In this document: piece after piece, positions 7,543 to 15,612 of the stretch
Layout: each line of letters begins with the position of its first letter
Numbering within the stretch: position 1 is the stretch's first letter
Origin: an uncultured Dehalococcoidia bacterium
GTDB lineage: Bacteria > Chloroflexota > Dehalococcoidia > GIF9 > UBA5629
NCBI GenBank assembly: GCA_903929005.1
Contig: CAIYTC010000188.1
Location: 1 to 39,630, forward strand
Length of the DNA stretch: 39,630 bases
Direction of reading: 5' to 3'
Made by a program: the position numbers and the translations under genes
Notes under the pieces: generated by a model
Databases searched by the model: none
The model's input: the letters and a program-made list of their open reading frames with translations, nothing else
Told to the model about the DNA's origin: nothing

Positions 7543-8655
7543 TCAGCGTTGCATCCTGCTGAAGCTGGCTGCCGGCTGGGGCGCCATTTGCGCATTGGGA
7601 TAACGCGTGCCTCTCCGTAAGAAAGAAGGAACATCGAGGCTGTCTTCGGTTGCCCCCCGCAGCAGTCTGCGTAATTCGACCTCAGTGGGAACGCCTGAAC
7701 CATATTGGGCTGTGAAACCAGTGGCTATGATGGTAATCTGCACTTCATCTTCCATCTGTGGGTTGAAGACGACGCCGAATATGATGTTGGCATCGGGATC
7801 GACTGACTGGGCTATGACATCAGCAGCCTCGTTGCACTCAAAGAGCGTAAGGTTGCTGCCGCCGGTGACGTTGAAGAGGACACCTTTGGCGCCGCTGATG
7901 GATACGTCCAGCATGGGACTGGCCAGCGCACTTTTGGCAGCTTCGATGGCCCTGGAGGAGCCTTTACCATGTCCTACTGACATCCAGGCGGGACCGGAGT
8001 TCTTCATGATGGCCCGGATATCCGCAAAGTCAAGGTTGATCAAGCCGGGGACCGTAACTACTTCCGCTATGGCCTGCACGCCGAGTCGCAGCACATCGTC
8101 TGCCAGCCTGAACGCGCTGTCCACGGTGGTCTTGTTGTCGCACAGTTCAGTAATGCGGTCGTTGGGGATGATGACGAGCGTATCCACTTTGTCGCAAAGC
8201 TGCAGGATGCCGTCTTCGGCAACCTTCATGCGGCGTGCCCCTTCGAAGGAGAACGGCTTGGTGACTATGGCGATGGTGAGGGCGCCGGACTGCCTGGCTA
8301 CGTCGGCTACTACAGGTATGCTGCCGGTGCCGGTGCCGCCGCCCATGCCGGCTGTGATGAAGACCATGTCCGCTCCGGATACCACTTCCTGGATAGCCTG
8401 ACGGCTTTCTTCAGCGGATTTCTGGCCAACACTGTGGTCGCCGCCGGCACCCAGTCCGCGGGTCAGTTTTTCGCCTAACTGGATGCGTACCGGGACTTCA
8501 GCCAGGGCCAGCGCCTGGGCATCGGTGTTCATACAGATGAATTCAACCCCTTTGATGCCTTCGCGGACCATGCGGGTGATGGCATTGGACCCGCCACCTC
8601 CGCAGCCGATAGCCTTGATCTTGGCTGGTGCTGTCGAGAACATTGATTTTGACAT
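7543..8655 (-). CDS. ftsZ: Cell division protein FtsZ
   Basis: A tubulin-like GTPase that forms the division ring. The 370-residue protein has the nucleotide-binding CGGGGSNA near 18-25, the tubulin signature GGGTGTGS (105-112) and the T7-loop NLDFAD (207-212) that completes the GTPase site of the next subunit. After about residue 325 comes a short linker and [14 protein letters not shown], close to the conserved C-terminal peptide that binds FtsA; a further 19 residues follow. An AGGAG ribosome site precedes the ATG. It follows ftsA by 37 bases, and the hairpin at 7477-7516 closes the cluster. Confidence 0.97.
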   Translation of the reverse strand: MSKSMFSTAPAKIKAIGCGGGGSNAITRMVREGIKGVEFICMNTDAQALALAEVPVRIQLGEKLTRGLGAGGDHSVGQKSAEESRQAIQEVVSGADMVFITAGMGGGTGTGSIPVVADVARQSGALTIAIVTKPFSFEGARRMKVAEDGILQLCDKVDTLVIIPNDRITELCDNKTTVDSAFRLADDVLRLGVQAIAEVVTVPGLINLDFADIRAIMKNSGPAWMSVGHGKGSSRAIEAAKSALASPMLDVSISGAKGVLFNVTGGSNLTLFECNEAADVIAQSVDPDANIIFGVVFNPQMEDEVQITIIATGFTAQYGSGVPTEVELRRLLRGATEDSLDVPSFLRRGTRYPNAQMAPQPAASFSRMQR

Positions 8656-8692
8656 ACTTTTTTACACTCCTGCTATTTCAAAATTGTTTATT

Positions 8693-9913
8693 TTAGGCGC
8701 CGAAGAATTTCTTGAGAAGTTCCATGATGTTGTTTACCGAACCGCCCGGTTTGCTTTTCGCTTCCCACGTGGGTCTGCCGCCCGTTTTAATCGCCCACAG
8801 AAGCAGGCCTACACCGGTGGCATTGGCAGGATCATGTAAAACGTCGGTAATACCATAGACGCCCATTGGTTCACCGATCCTGGTGGGGATGCGTATGGTG
8901 GCACGCGCCAGGGCTTCCAGGCCATTCATCTTGGAGCCGCCACCGGTCATAACTAACCCCGCCGGGGCCAGGGTAGCATAACTGGTATCCGGCATCTCAA
9001 GCAGTATCAACCTGAGCAGCTCTTCCATGCGGTCGCGCAGTATATTGCAGAGGTCTTTGTAGGAAACGCTGTGCCCATCTTCCACGGTCAGCGTGGAGCC
9101 CTCGTCCTTGGAATTGGTCTCGGGATAAACATTGCCGTATTTCTTTTTCATGGCTTCGGCAATCTCGAAAGGTAATCCCAGGCCAATGGAAAGGTCGCTG
9201 GTAAACTGGTAGCCCGCTACCGGGATGATGGACGTATGGTAGATGCTGCCGTCTTTGAATACGGCGATGTCGGTGGTGCCGCCCCCGATATCAGCCATGA
9301 TTACGCCGATCTCTTTCTCTTCCGGGGTCAATACCGACTCGCCGCTGGCCAGTGGCTCGAGGACCAGGTCGTCGATTTCGACGCCCACGCTGCGCACGCA
9401 CTTCACCAGGTTCTGCACTGAGGCTGTAGAAGCTGTAATGACATGCGTCTCAACGTCTAACCTGAAGCCGTGCATCCCGACCGGGTTCTTGATCCTTTCC
9501 TGTGTATCCAGGCTGTAACCCCGCGGTATCTGGTGCAGGATCTTCCTGTCATCAGGTATATTCATGGTCTTGGCGGCGGACAACACGCGCGAAAGGTCGT
9601 CCTGCCTTACCAGCCGGTCAGAGCGGGGTATGGCCACTACGCCATGGCTGTTTACCGAGTTGATGTGCCTGCCGGTTACACCGATGTAGGCCGACTCGAT
9701 CTTGACGCCGCTGGCCTGTTCAGCCCGCTTGACTGATTCGGTTACGGAGTCCCTGGCCTCTTCGACGTTGACCACCATGCCCTTATGCAGACCATGTGAT
9801 GGAACCTGGCCAACGCCCAGCACCTGCAGGGCGCCGCTGGAATCAAGGGTGGCAACGATGGTACAAATTTTGGTTGTACCTACGTCGATGCCGGTGATTA
9901 GTTTTTTTGTCAT
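8693..9913 (-). CDS. ftsA: Cell division protein FtsA
   Basis: An actin-like ATPase that tethers FtsZ to the membrane. It has phosphate-1 ITGIDVGTTKICTIVA near the N-terminus, phosphate-2 IMADIGGGTTDIAVF and an adenosine motif GLVMTGGGSKMNG. The SHS2 (1C) insert lies between the two phosphate motifs. The C-terminus, NIMELLKKFFGA, is the amphipathic membrane-targeting helix. I prefer the ATG at 9913 (MTKKLITG, 406 residues), because the AGGAGG lies about 10 bases before it but almost touches the upstream ATG at 9922. The gene sits between a small membrane-protein gene and ftsZ. Confidence 0.95.
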   Translation of the reverse strand: MTKKLITGIDVGTTKICTIVATLDSSGALQVLGVGQVPSHGLHKGMVVNVEEARDSVTESVKRAEQASGVKIESAYIGVTGRHINSVNSHGVVAIPRSDRLVRQDDLSRVLSAAKTMNIPDDRKILHQIPRGYSLDTQERIKNPVGMHGFRLDVETHVITASTASVQNLVKCVRSVGVEIDDLVLEPLASGESVLTPEEKEIGVIMADIGGGTTDIAVFKDGSIYHTSIIPVAGYQFTSDLSIGLGLPFEIAEAMKKKYGNVYPETNSKDEGSTLTVEDGHSVSYKDLCNILRDRMEELLRLILLEMPDTSYATLAPAGLVMTGGGSKMNGLEALARATIRIPTRIGEPMGVYGITDVLHDPANATGVGLLLWAIKTGGRPTWEAKSKPGGSVNNIMELLKKFFGA

Positions 9914-9966
9914 TACTTCCATGCCTCCTTTGATTTAAAGATTAATAATTTATCCGGATACCATGC

Positions 9967-10101
9967 TTATAATAAGTAAAGGATAGTGATGGCTATTATC
10001 AGGCTGACGAAAACGATGCCATCGAAGACCATGCCCCCGAATATTGCCAGGAGTTTCCTGTCATTATTCAGGATATTGCCCAATCTTTTCGTTCCTATCA
10101 T
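9967..10101 (-). CDS. Small single-span membrane protein (44 residues) between rsmH and ftsA
   Basis: A short frame of 44 codons and TAA, with a perfect AGGAGG 7 bases before its ATG. It begins MIGTKRLGN, a basic and probably cytoplasmic head of about 16 residues, followed by one long hydrophobic helix (about 17-44) with an Asp at 27, ending YLL at the membrane exit. It lies 24 bases after the rsmH stop and 53 before the ftsA start, all on one strand, so it is expressed with the division cluster. In most bacteria ftsL occupies this place. This protein has an FtsL-like orientation but no extracytoplasmic coiled coil. I do not recognise the family; a reduced division membrane protein is an inference from position. 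Confidence 0.65.
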   Translation of the reverse strand: MIGTKRLGNILNNDRKLLAIFGGMVFDGIVFVSLIIAITILYLL

Positions 10102-10125
10102 TTTCTTTGCCTCCTGTTAAAATAT

Positions 10126-11061
10126 TTATAATTTGCACGCTACGCGGAGCTTGGCGCTCCTGCTGCGCGGGTTTTTTTCGATCTCTGATTCGGTTGGGGT
10201 TAGCGGATGCTTGTAAATTAACTCTATTTGGGGCCGGTGGTGACAGCGGCATTCCGGTATATCGGCCGGACAAATACAGTCTCTGGTTTCATGTAACATA
10301 AAATTCTTGACAATGCGGTCTTCCAATGAGTGATAGCTGATGACTGCTAACCTTCCACCGGGCGCCAGGCAAGTGAGGCTCTGCTCAAGGGCAGTTGTCA
10401 GGTGGTCCAGTTCACGGTTAACCGCTATCCGCAAGGCCTGGAAGGTTTTGGTAGCCGGATGTATTTTGCTGTAGCGGCCGCCCACCGAATTTGTGACGAT
10501 ATCAGCCAGGTCGGCGGTATCCGAAATGGGCCTGTTCAGGACGATATCGCGGGCAATCCGGTTGGCCAGTGGCTCCTCACCATAGATAAGGATAAGCTGG
10601 GCCAACTTGGCCTCCGGCAATTTATTGACTATATCGGCGGCGGTCAGTTGCTCATCCGGGTTAAACCTCATATCGAGCGGGCCATTGAGCTGAAAGCTGA
10701 AACCACGTTCGGCCGTGGCCAGTTGCAGGGAAGAGAGCCCCAGGTCAAAGAGAATGCCGTCTGCCCTGGAGAAACCTGTTTCAGAGCAAATGTGTGACAG
10801 GTTGTAGAAATTGTCGTTGATAATTAAAACGCTTTCGAAGTAGTCATATAAATTATGCTGGGCAAGCCTGATCGCTTCGGGGTCCGCATCGATACCGAGG
10901 AGCTCGCCCCCGGGCCGGCACCCGGCTAAAATGGCGGCTGCATGGCCACCACCGCCCAGAGTACAATCGATATAGCGTTTTCCCGGCCTGACATCCAGCG
11001 CCCCCACGACCTCCTCAATGAGTACCGGGGTATGCACCTTATTCATTAACGCAAGGCTCAT
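10126..11061 (-). CDS. rsmH: 16S rRNA (cytosine(1402)-N(4))-methyltransferase RsmH (MraW)
   Basis: Methylates N4 of C1402 in 16S rRNA using S-adenosylmethionine. The 311-residue length is normal. It has the start HTPVLIEEVV, the SAM loop DCTLGGGGHAAAIL, GIDADPEAI, LFDLGLSSLQL, a central RsmH insertion, and the C-terminal VISYHSLEDRIVKNF with NPRSRSAKLR. Its ATG overlaps the mraZ stop by four bases (ATGA), and GGAGGAAAGG inside mraZ supplies the ribosome site, so the two are translationally coupled. Confidence 0.97.
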   Translation of the reverse strand: MSLALMNKVHTPVLIEEVVGALDVRPGKRYIDCTLGGGGHAAAILAGCRPGGELLGIDADPEAIRLAQHNLYDYFESVLIINDNFYNLSHICSETGFSRADGILFDLGLSSLQLATAERGFSFQLNGPLDMRFNPDEQLTAADIVNKLPEAKLAQLILIYGEEPLANRIARDIVLNRPISDTADLADIVTNSVGGRYSKIHPATKTFQALRIAVNRELDHLTTALEQSLTCLAPGGRLAVISYHSLEDRIVKNFMLHETRDCICPADIPECRCHHRPQIELIYKHPLTPTESEIEKNPRSRSAKLRVACKL

Positions 11062-11483
11062 TTCCTTTCCTCCAGGATTTCCATTAACTGGCGTGCATCC
11101 TCAGCCGAAGGCCGTTGCTTCTGCCATTGCCCGCTATTCCAGATTTCGAAGTAGTTGTTGACACCGGCTATGACGGCTTCGTCTGAGATGCCGCACCTTT
11201 CGCGCAATGTTGCCGGCAAGGCTATCCTGCCCTGGTTATCCATGGCCACTTCATGGGCGTTGCTGAAAATAAAACGGTTGACGCTTCTTTCCTTATCGGA
11301 TACCAGGAAACTGGCCGGGGCCTGGTTGGCAGTTTTTGTCCAGTCCGCTTTGGTGTAAGCAACGATGCAGTTGTCAGCTTGCATGGTGAGCACCAGGCCA
11401 TCTTCAAGATCCTTGCGGAACTTGGGAGGCAAGGGCAGCCGGCCCTTGTTATCAACCCTGTATTTGTATTCACCAACAAACAT
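11058..11483 (-). CDS. mraZ: Transcriptional regulator MraZ
   Basis: A 141-residue protein with two SpoVT/AbrB-like half-domains, each with the family D-x-x-x-R motif: YRVDNKGRLPLPPKFR near 9-24 and VAMDNQGRIALPATLRE near 78-94. MraZ forms ring oligomers that bind short repeated boxes upstream of the division cluster and control it. Periodic TGGT/GGGT repeats lie at 11867-11903, before the first gene of this unit. No clear Shine-Dalgarno is visible before the ATG. The gene is 23 bases downstream of a small winged-helix gene and overlaps rsmH by 4 bases. Confidence 0.95.
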   Translation of the reverse strand: MFVGEYKYRVDNKGRLPLPPKFRKDLEDGLVLTMQADNCIVAYTKADWTKTANQAPASFLVSDKERSVNRFIFSNAHEVAMDNQGRIALPATLRERCGISDEAVIAGVNNYFEIWNSGQWQKQRPSAEDARQLMEILEERK

Positions 11484-11506
11484 TACAATTCAACCCGGGA
11501 GAGCGG

Positions 11507-11845
11507 TTATACCAGCAGGGCTTCCCGCTCAACTTCTCCCTCAAGATTTCTGATGGCGCTCCAGTCCAGCCGGGCAAGCTCCTGTATATATTCACTCAAT
11601 GTGTGCTGCGGGTTTAGCGAATAGTGGGCGATCCCGCTGATGCAATATCTTTCTTCTACCATTCCTTTATCTATCAGCTCACGCAACAGTTCGCGCAAGT
11701 GGTGGCGTGTTATATCGAGGAAATGTGCGATGCAATCAAGGTTAAACTTGGCCTGCGGGTGCCTGCCCCAGAACAACAGCAAACGCAGCCTGTGGCCCGT
11801 AAACTCATTTTCCTTTAAAAAGGAAATAAGATTATGGCTTGACAT
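11507..11845 (-). CDS. Small winged-helix DNA-binding-like protein at the head of the mraZ cluster
   Basis: About 113 residues from ATG 11845 (MSSHNLISFLKENEFTGHR), preceded by a GCGAG ribosome-site-like stretch. Upstream in-frame ATGs at 11866 and 11872 would give up to 121 residues, but they lie inside the MraZ-like repeats. The body reads as helix-turn-helix followed by a wing: a LLLFWGRHPQAKFNLDCIAHFLDI segment, then ITRHHLRELLRELIDKGMVEER and YCISGIAHYSLN, like MarR/ArsR-type folds. No metal- or ligand-binding residues stand out. I do not recognise a named family. Its place as first gene of the unit, 23 bases before mraZ, suggests a second regulator or accessory factor of the division genes. 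Confidence 0.7.
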   Translation of the reverse strand: MSSHNLISFLKENEFTGHRLRLLLFWGRHPQAKFNLDCIAHFLDITRHHLRELLRELIDKGMVEERYCISGIAHYSLNPQHTLSEYIQELARLDWSAIRNLEGEVEREALLV

Positions 11846-11866
11846 TTTCTCGCACTGACAATTCAT

Positions 11867-11903
11867 TACCATTTCTTTTACCCTTTTTTACCACTTTTTA
11901 CCA
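11867..11903 (-). promoter_or_regulatory. Periodic TGGTA/GGGTA repeats, putative MraZ operator
   Basis: On the minus strand, four GGTA cores are read as TGGTA, TGGTA, GGGTA and TGGTA. Their complements TACC start at 11899, 11889, 11879 and 11867, so the spacings are 10, 10 and 12 bases. MraZ proteins are known to bind short direct repeats of a TGGG/GTGG-type core with about 10-bp periodicity. These lie just downstream of the predicted transcription start (about 11906) of the unit that contains mraZ. Confidence 0.55.
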
Positions 11904-11912
11904 CTACGTCCC

Positions 11913-11941
11913 ATTATTAAGGTTTATTACCCACTTGTCAA
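11913..11941 (-). promoter_or_regulatory. Sigma70-type promoter of the mraZ division cluster
   Basis: On the minus strand: TTGACA (11941-11936), a 17-base spacer, AATAAT (11918-11913). The -35 is perfect and the -10 matches 5 of 6. The start would be near 11906, immediately before the periodic repeats. Confidence 0.65.
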
Positions 11942-12111
11942 GTGCTAATCAGGGAAAAGTCCCGCCTGCCCTGCGGGATTATTAAGGCAATGAAGGTTGG
12001 TTGCTGCTAATAAACACAACCTGTGGATAATACCTGAGGGTTATCGCTATATATAGGTACTTAGATCATATGTTCTACTATTCGTAAAGGATACAGTGAA
12101 AAGCTGCGGGC
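11942..12111. other. Divergent intergenic region between the division cluster and trmD
   Basis: No gene seen. The whole gap between the start codons is about 330 bases and holds the two divergent promoters listed separately. Besides these, a small palindrome TCCCGC/GCGGGA (11960-11965, 11973-11978) and one perfect DnaA-box sequence (12022-12030) are visible. The stretch 12030-12110 is AT-rich without further recognisable signals. Confidence 0.5.
12022..12030 (-). promoter_or_regulatory. Single perfect DnaA-box sequence
   Basis: TGTGGATAA on the plus strand is the exact complement of the DnaA box TTATCCACA. Only one is seen, with no cluster and no dnaA or dnaN nearby, so it is not an origin. 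It could be a DnaA-responsive site in the shared promoter region of the division cluster and trmD, or chance. Confidence 0.3.
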
Positions 12112-12140
12112 TTGGTGCTTTAAGAGCGCTATGGTAAAAT
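12112..12140 (+). promoter_or_regulatory. Promoter upstream of trmD
   Basis: TTGGTG (12112-12117), a 17-base spacer, TAAAAT (12135-12140); predicted start near 12147. It would drive trmD, rplS, priA and def. Confidence 0.5.
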
Positions 12141-12177
12141 TACCTGCTTGTTTGAGGTATTGAAAAGCAATTGGTCT

Positions 12178-12921
12178 ATGTTGCGGATTGATATATTGAC
12201 GTTATTCCCGGAGGCTTTTTCCGGTTACCTGGAGCACAGCATTATCGGCAGGGCTATGGAGCGCCGGCTGGTGGATGTCAAATTGCATAATATAAGGTCT
12301 TTTACGCACGATAAACACCATACTGCGGACGACTATCCATATGGCGGAGGAGCCGGTATGGTTATGAAGCCGGAACCTATCTTCGAGGCAGTTGAATCTT
12401 TGCAATCAGAAATAGGGGCTATGCGGTGTCCTGTAATACTCTTAACGCCACAGGGCCGCTTATTTACGCAGGAACTGGCTGGCCAACTCGCTGAAAATAG
12501 TAATATAATATTGCTTTGCGGCCATTATGAAGGCATTGATGAGAGGGTTGCCGAACACCTGGTTACCGACGAACTGAGCATTGGCGATTACCTGCTGGGC
12601 GGGGGTGAGCCTGCTGCCATGGTGATCGTTGACTGCCTTGTCAGACTGTTGCCGGGCGCACTCGGCTCAGACATGTCGCTGGCTGAAGAGTCGCATATCG
12701 GTAATCTGCTGGAGTACCCCCAGTTTACCCGGCCGCCGGATTACCGGGGATGGAAGGTGCCGGATGTACTGCTATCGGGTAATCATAAAGAGGTAGCGGA
12801 ATGGCGGCGCAAACAAAGCGTTTTGAGGACTGCCAGAAGGCGCCCTGACCTGTTGCAGAAGGCCGTTTTGACAGAGGCTGAACATAAGGTAGTAAAATCT
12901 ACGGATTTGAATAATAATTGA
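12178..12921 (+). CDS. trmD: tRNA (guanine(37)-N(1))-methyltransferase TrmD
   Basis: Methylates G37 next to the anticodon to prevent +1 frameshifting. The protein begins MLRIDILTLFPEAF, as the family does, and has PYGGGAGMVMKPEP, LLTPQGRLFTQ, LLCGHYEGIDERV, the knot signature ELSIGDYLLGGGEPAAMVIVD and the C-terminal VPDVLLSGNHKEVAEWRRKQ. ATG 12178 gives 248 residues; TTG 12181 would give exactly the usual MRIDILTLFP. In-frame TTG codons at 12148 and 12160 add an unconserved head. No good Shine-Dalgarno is present. rpsP and rimM, frequent upstream partners, are absent here. Confidence 0.95.
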   Translation: MLRIDILTLFPEAFSGYLEHSIIGRAMERRLVDVKLHNIRSFTHDKHHTADDYPYGGGAGMVMKPEPIFEAVESLQSEIGAMRCPVILLTPQGRLFTQELAGQLAENSNIILLCGHYEGIDERVAEHLVTDELSIGDYLLGGGEPAAMVIVDCLVRLLPGALGSDMSLAEESHIGNLLEYPQFTRPPDYRGWKVPDVLLSGNHKEVAEWRRKQSVLRTARRRPDLLQKAVLTEAEHKVVKSTDLNNN

Positions 12922-12949
12922 TAATAATAAATAAGGAAAGGGATTAACC

Positions 12950-13372
12950 ATGGACATCAGTATTATAGGAAAAAACAAAGTAAACCCGGACTCAACAAAA
13001 ATAGCTCCGGGTGACAGCGTGCGCGTGAGTTTTAAGGTTAAAGAGGCTAACCGTGAACGCCTGCAGACATTCCCGGGGTTGATCATAAAGATAGCCCGGC
13101 ATAACTCGGGTGGCAATTTTACCGTGCGCAGGGTAACTTCCGGTGTGGGAGTAGAGCATACTTTCCCGCTGGCTTCACCGCTGCTGGAAAAAATCGAAGT
13201 TGTGCGCCACGGCAAAGTGCGGCGTGCCAAGCTGTACTACATAAGGCGTCTCAGCACCAAGGAAGCCAGGCTCAAGGAAAGACGTGAAAGGGTTACTCAA
13301 GCAACCGCAGCGGCGGATGTGGAAGTGTTGAGCGCAGTGGCGCCTGAAGCTCCCGCCACCGAAACTAAATAA
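12950..13372 (+). CDS. rplS: 50S ribosomal protein L19
   Basis: A 140-residue L19 with the conserved FxPGDxVRVxxKVxEGxRxRxQxFxG pattern seen here as IAPGDSVRVSFKVKEANRERLQTFPG, then FTVRRVTSGVGVEHTFPLASPLLEKIEVVRHGKVRRAKLYYIR. A non-conserved tail of about 25 residues, rich in Ala, Glu and Thr, extends it. It lies 28 bases after trmD, its usual neighbour, with AAGGAAAGGG as ribosome site. Confidence 0.97.
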   Translation: MDISIIGKNKVNPDSTKIAPGDSVRVSFKVKEANRERLQTFPGLIIKIARHNSGGNFTVRRVTSGVGVEHTFPLASPLLEKIEVVRHGKVRRAKLYYIRRLSTKEARLKERRERVTQATAAADVEVLSAVAPEAPATETK

Positions 13373-13377
13373 GCCGG

Positions 13378-15603
13378 ATGAAATTTGCCGAGGTGGCCGT
13401 CAATGCGCCCGGCGGCCATCGACATGCTTTTACCTATTCAATACCTGGATCATTAAGCATCCTGAGAGGGCAGGGGGTGCTGGCGCCCTTTGGCGCCAGG
13501 GTGGTGCGGGGCATCGTGGTTAACCTGTCGGATTCCTCCCCTGTCCAGGAGACTCGCGACGTTATTGGGCTCATCTCCCCCCCGGTCACTGTAACGCCTG
13601 AACGTATTGACCTGGCCCTATGGATGGCGGATTATTACCTTTCCCCCCTCTTCAATGCCATAGCCCTGATGCTGCCGCCAGGTTTCGGGAATAAGGGCCC
13701 TGTAAAAGCTAAATACGTTGAATATGTAGCGCTGAATAGCGGCGCGAGCGAGGCCGATTGGCAGGGAAAGATGGTTGCAGTGAAAGGGGTCAAGCAAAGG
13801 CAGGTGCTGAAACTGCTCGAGGATACGGGGGGCAGGTTGCTGCTAAGCCGGGTACTATCGCGGGTCAAATGCAGCCGCAGCACCATTGAAAGCCTGCTGC
13901 TTAAAAAGCTTATTGTCCTGCAGGATGAGGAGACATTCCGCGATCCTCTGGCGAGGAAAGATTTTGCGCTGGAGTTTCCCTGGCAGTTTACAGCGGAACA
14001 GCAGCAGGCCTGGCAACCGATTGAGGCAGCAATTAAGCCCGGGCCCGCTGACCGCCGGCCGGGCGCATTCCTGCTTCACGGGGTTACCGGCAGCGGTAAG
14101 ACTGAAATATACCTGGCCGCACTGGCAGAGACTATCAAGCAGGGGAAAAGAGGCATATGCCTGGTGCCTGAAATTGCGCTGACACAGCAAATAACCGACC
14201 GCTTCCTGGCAAGGTTCCCCGGCAGGGTGGCGGTTATACATAGCAAGCTGTCTGCGGGTGAACAGTACGACGAGTGGCGGCGTATCAGCAGGGGTGAATT
14301 TGACGTTGTCGTAGGTCCGCGCAGTGCCATCTTTGCTCCCCAACCTGACCTGGGCTTGATAATAGTCGATGAGGAACATGAATGGGCGTATAAACAATCG
14401 GACAAAATGCCCAGGTACCATGCGCGCGATGTGGCTACCCGGCTGGCGGACTTAACCGGCGCTGTGCTGGTATTGGGCACTGCCACGCCTGATATCGAGA
14501 CTTATTACGGGGCACGGAACAACAGGTTACAGCTCATCGAGATAACCGAAAGGGTTTCTGCCCGGGGTAACACGCCGCTGCCTGAAGTTAGCGTGGTCAA
14601 CATGGCCGACGAATTCAAGGCAGGCAATCGCAGCATCTTCAGCCGCCTCCTCCAGCAGCAGGTCACGCTTTCTCTTGACAGGGACGAGCAGGTAATGCTT
14701 TATATCAACCGGCGCGGGCGTGCTACATTTATCGAATGTGGCAATTGCGGTTTGGTATTTAGCTGCAGGAGATGCTCGGGGACGTTGACATATCATGCAG
14801 CAATTAAACGCATGGTCTGCCACCACTGCCGCCGGACTTATGCCATGGCCGCCAAATGCCCTGCCTGCGCAAGTGTTGATATCAAGTATCTCGGTATTGG
14901 CACAGAGACTGTCGAGGCCGAATGCAAGAGGCTTTTTCAAACAGTTAGGATTATGCGCTTTGACAGCGACGCCGTATCCACTGCTAAAACATACATGCAG
15001 CAGATCAGCATGTTCCGAAAACGCAAAGTTGACATAATGATCGGCACACAATTAATAGCCAAAGGGCTGGATTTTCCGGGAGTGTCGCTGGTAGGCGTTA
15101 TTAATGCGGATACAGGGCTGAATTTGCCTGATTTCAGGTCGGCGGAACGTACCTTCCAACTATTATGCCAGGTAGCCGGCAGGGCTGGGCGGGCAGATGT
15201 GCCGGGCCGTGCGGTAATTCAAACTTTCAACCCGGGATATTATGCTATCAAATACGCCGCCGTGCATGATTACCCGGGATTTTATAAACAGGAGATCAAA
15301 TACCGGGCGGCTTTCGGGTATCCGCCATATAACAACATAGTAAGACTTATTGTCAGCAATCCGAGCGAGGAAAAATGCAGCCGGCAAGCGAGTTTAATGG
15401 CCAACGTTTTAAAACAACAAATAGCCATACAGGGTTTAGCAGGATTGCGATTGATAGGCCCGGCGCCCGCTTATTTATCAAGGTTGCGCGGCAGGTATCA
15501 AATGCAGATTATTATTTTGGGACAGCAGTTACAGGGACTGCTGAAGGGTATCAATTTTCCCGTGGGGTGGATAGTGGACGTTGACCCTGTGGGTATGCTT
15601 TAA
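13378..15603 (+). CDS. priA: Primosomal protein N' (replication restart helicase PriA)
   Basis: A superfamily 2 DNA helicase that reloads the replisome at stalled forks. The 741 residues comprise an N-terminal DNA-binding part (AEVAVNAPGGHRHAFTYSIP), Walker A GVTGSGKT (235-242), a DEEH box (331-334) in IIVDEEHEWAYKQ, VLGTATPDIET, then the zinc-binding Cys cluster CGNCGLVFSCRRC and CHHCRR...CPAC, followed by GTQLIAKGLDFP and QVAGRAGRADVPG. The start lies 5 bases after the rplS stop. An unusual point is its tight coupling to ribosomal protein and peptide deformylase genes; priA-def adjacency is common in bacteria. Confidence 0.97.
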   Translation: MKFAEVAVNAPGGHRHAFTYSIPGSLSILRGQGVLAPFGARVVRGIVVNLSDSSPVQETRDVIGLISPPVTVTPERIDLALWMADYYLSPLFNAIALMLPPGFGNKGPVKAKYVEYVALNSGASEADWQGKMVAVKGVKQRQVLKLLEDTGGRLLLSRVLSRVKCSRSTIESLLLKKLIVLQDEETFRDPLARKDFALEFPWQFTAEQQQAWQPIEAAIKPGPADRRPGAFLLHGVTGSGKTEIYLAALAETIKQGKRGICLVPEIALTQQITDRFLARFPGRVAVIHSKLSAGEQYDEWRRISRGEFDVVVGPRSAIFAPQPDLGLIIVDEEHEWAYKQSDKMPRYHARDVATRLADLTGAVLVLGTATPDIETYYGARNNRLQLIEITERVSARGNTPLPEVSVVNMADEFKAGNRSIFSRLLQQQVTLSLDRDEQVMLYINRRGRATFIECGNCGLVFSCRRCSGTLTYHAAIKRMVCHHCRRTYAMAAKCPACASVDIKYLGIGTETVEAECKRLFQTVRIMRFDSDAVSTAKTYMQQISMFRKRKVDIMIGTQLIAKGLDFPGVSLVGVINADTGLNLPDFRSAERTFQLLCQVAGRAGRADVPGRAVIQTFNPGYYAIKYAAVHDYPGFYKQEIKYRAAFGYPPYNNIVRLIVSNPSEEKCSRQASLMANVLKQQIAIQGLAGLRLIGPAPAYLSRLRGRYQMQIIILGQQLQGLLKGINFPVGWIVDVDPVGML

Positions 15604-15612
15604 TTGTTTAGC

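Noticed and set aside
10064-10273. 69-codon frame on the minus strand within and beyond rsmH
   Set aside because: It is an out-of-frame shadow of rsmH with no ribosome site; the 44-codon frame at 9967-10101 is the supported gene.
11942-12147. Replication origin, because of the perfect DnaA box
   Set aside because: Only one box, no dnaA/dnaN/gidA neighbours and no AT-rich unwinding repeats.
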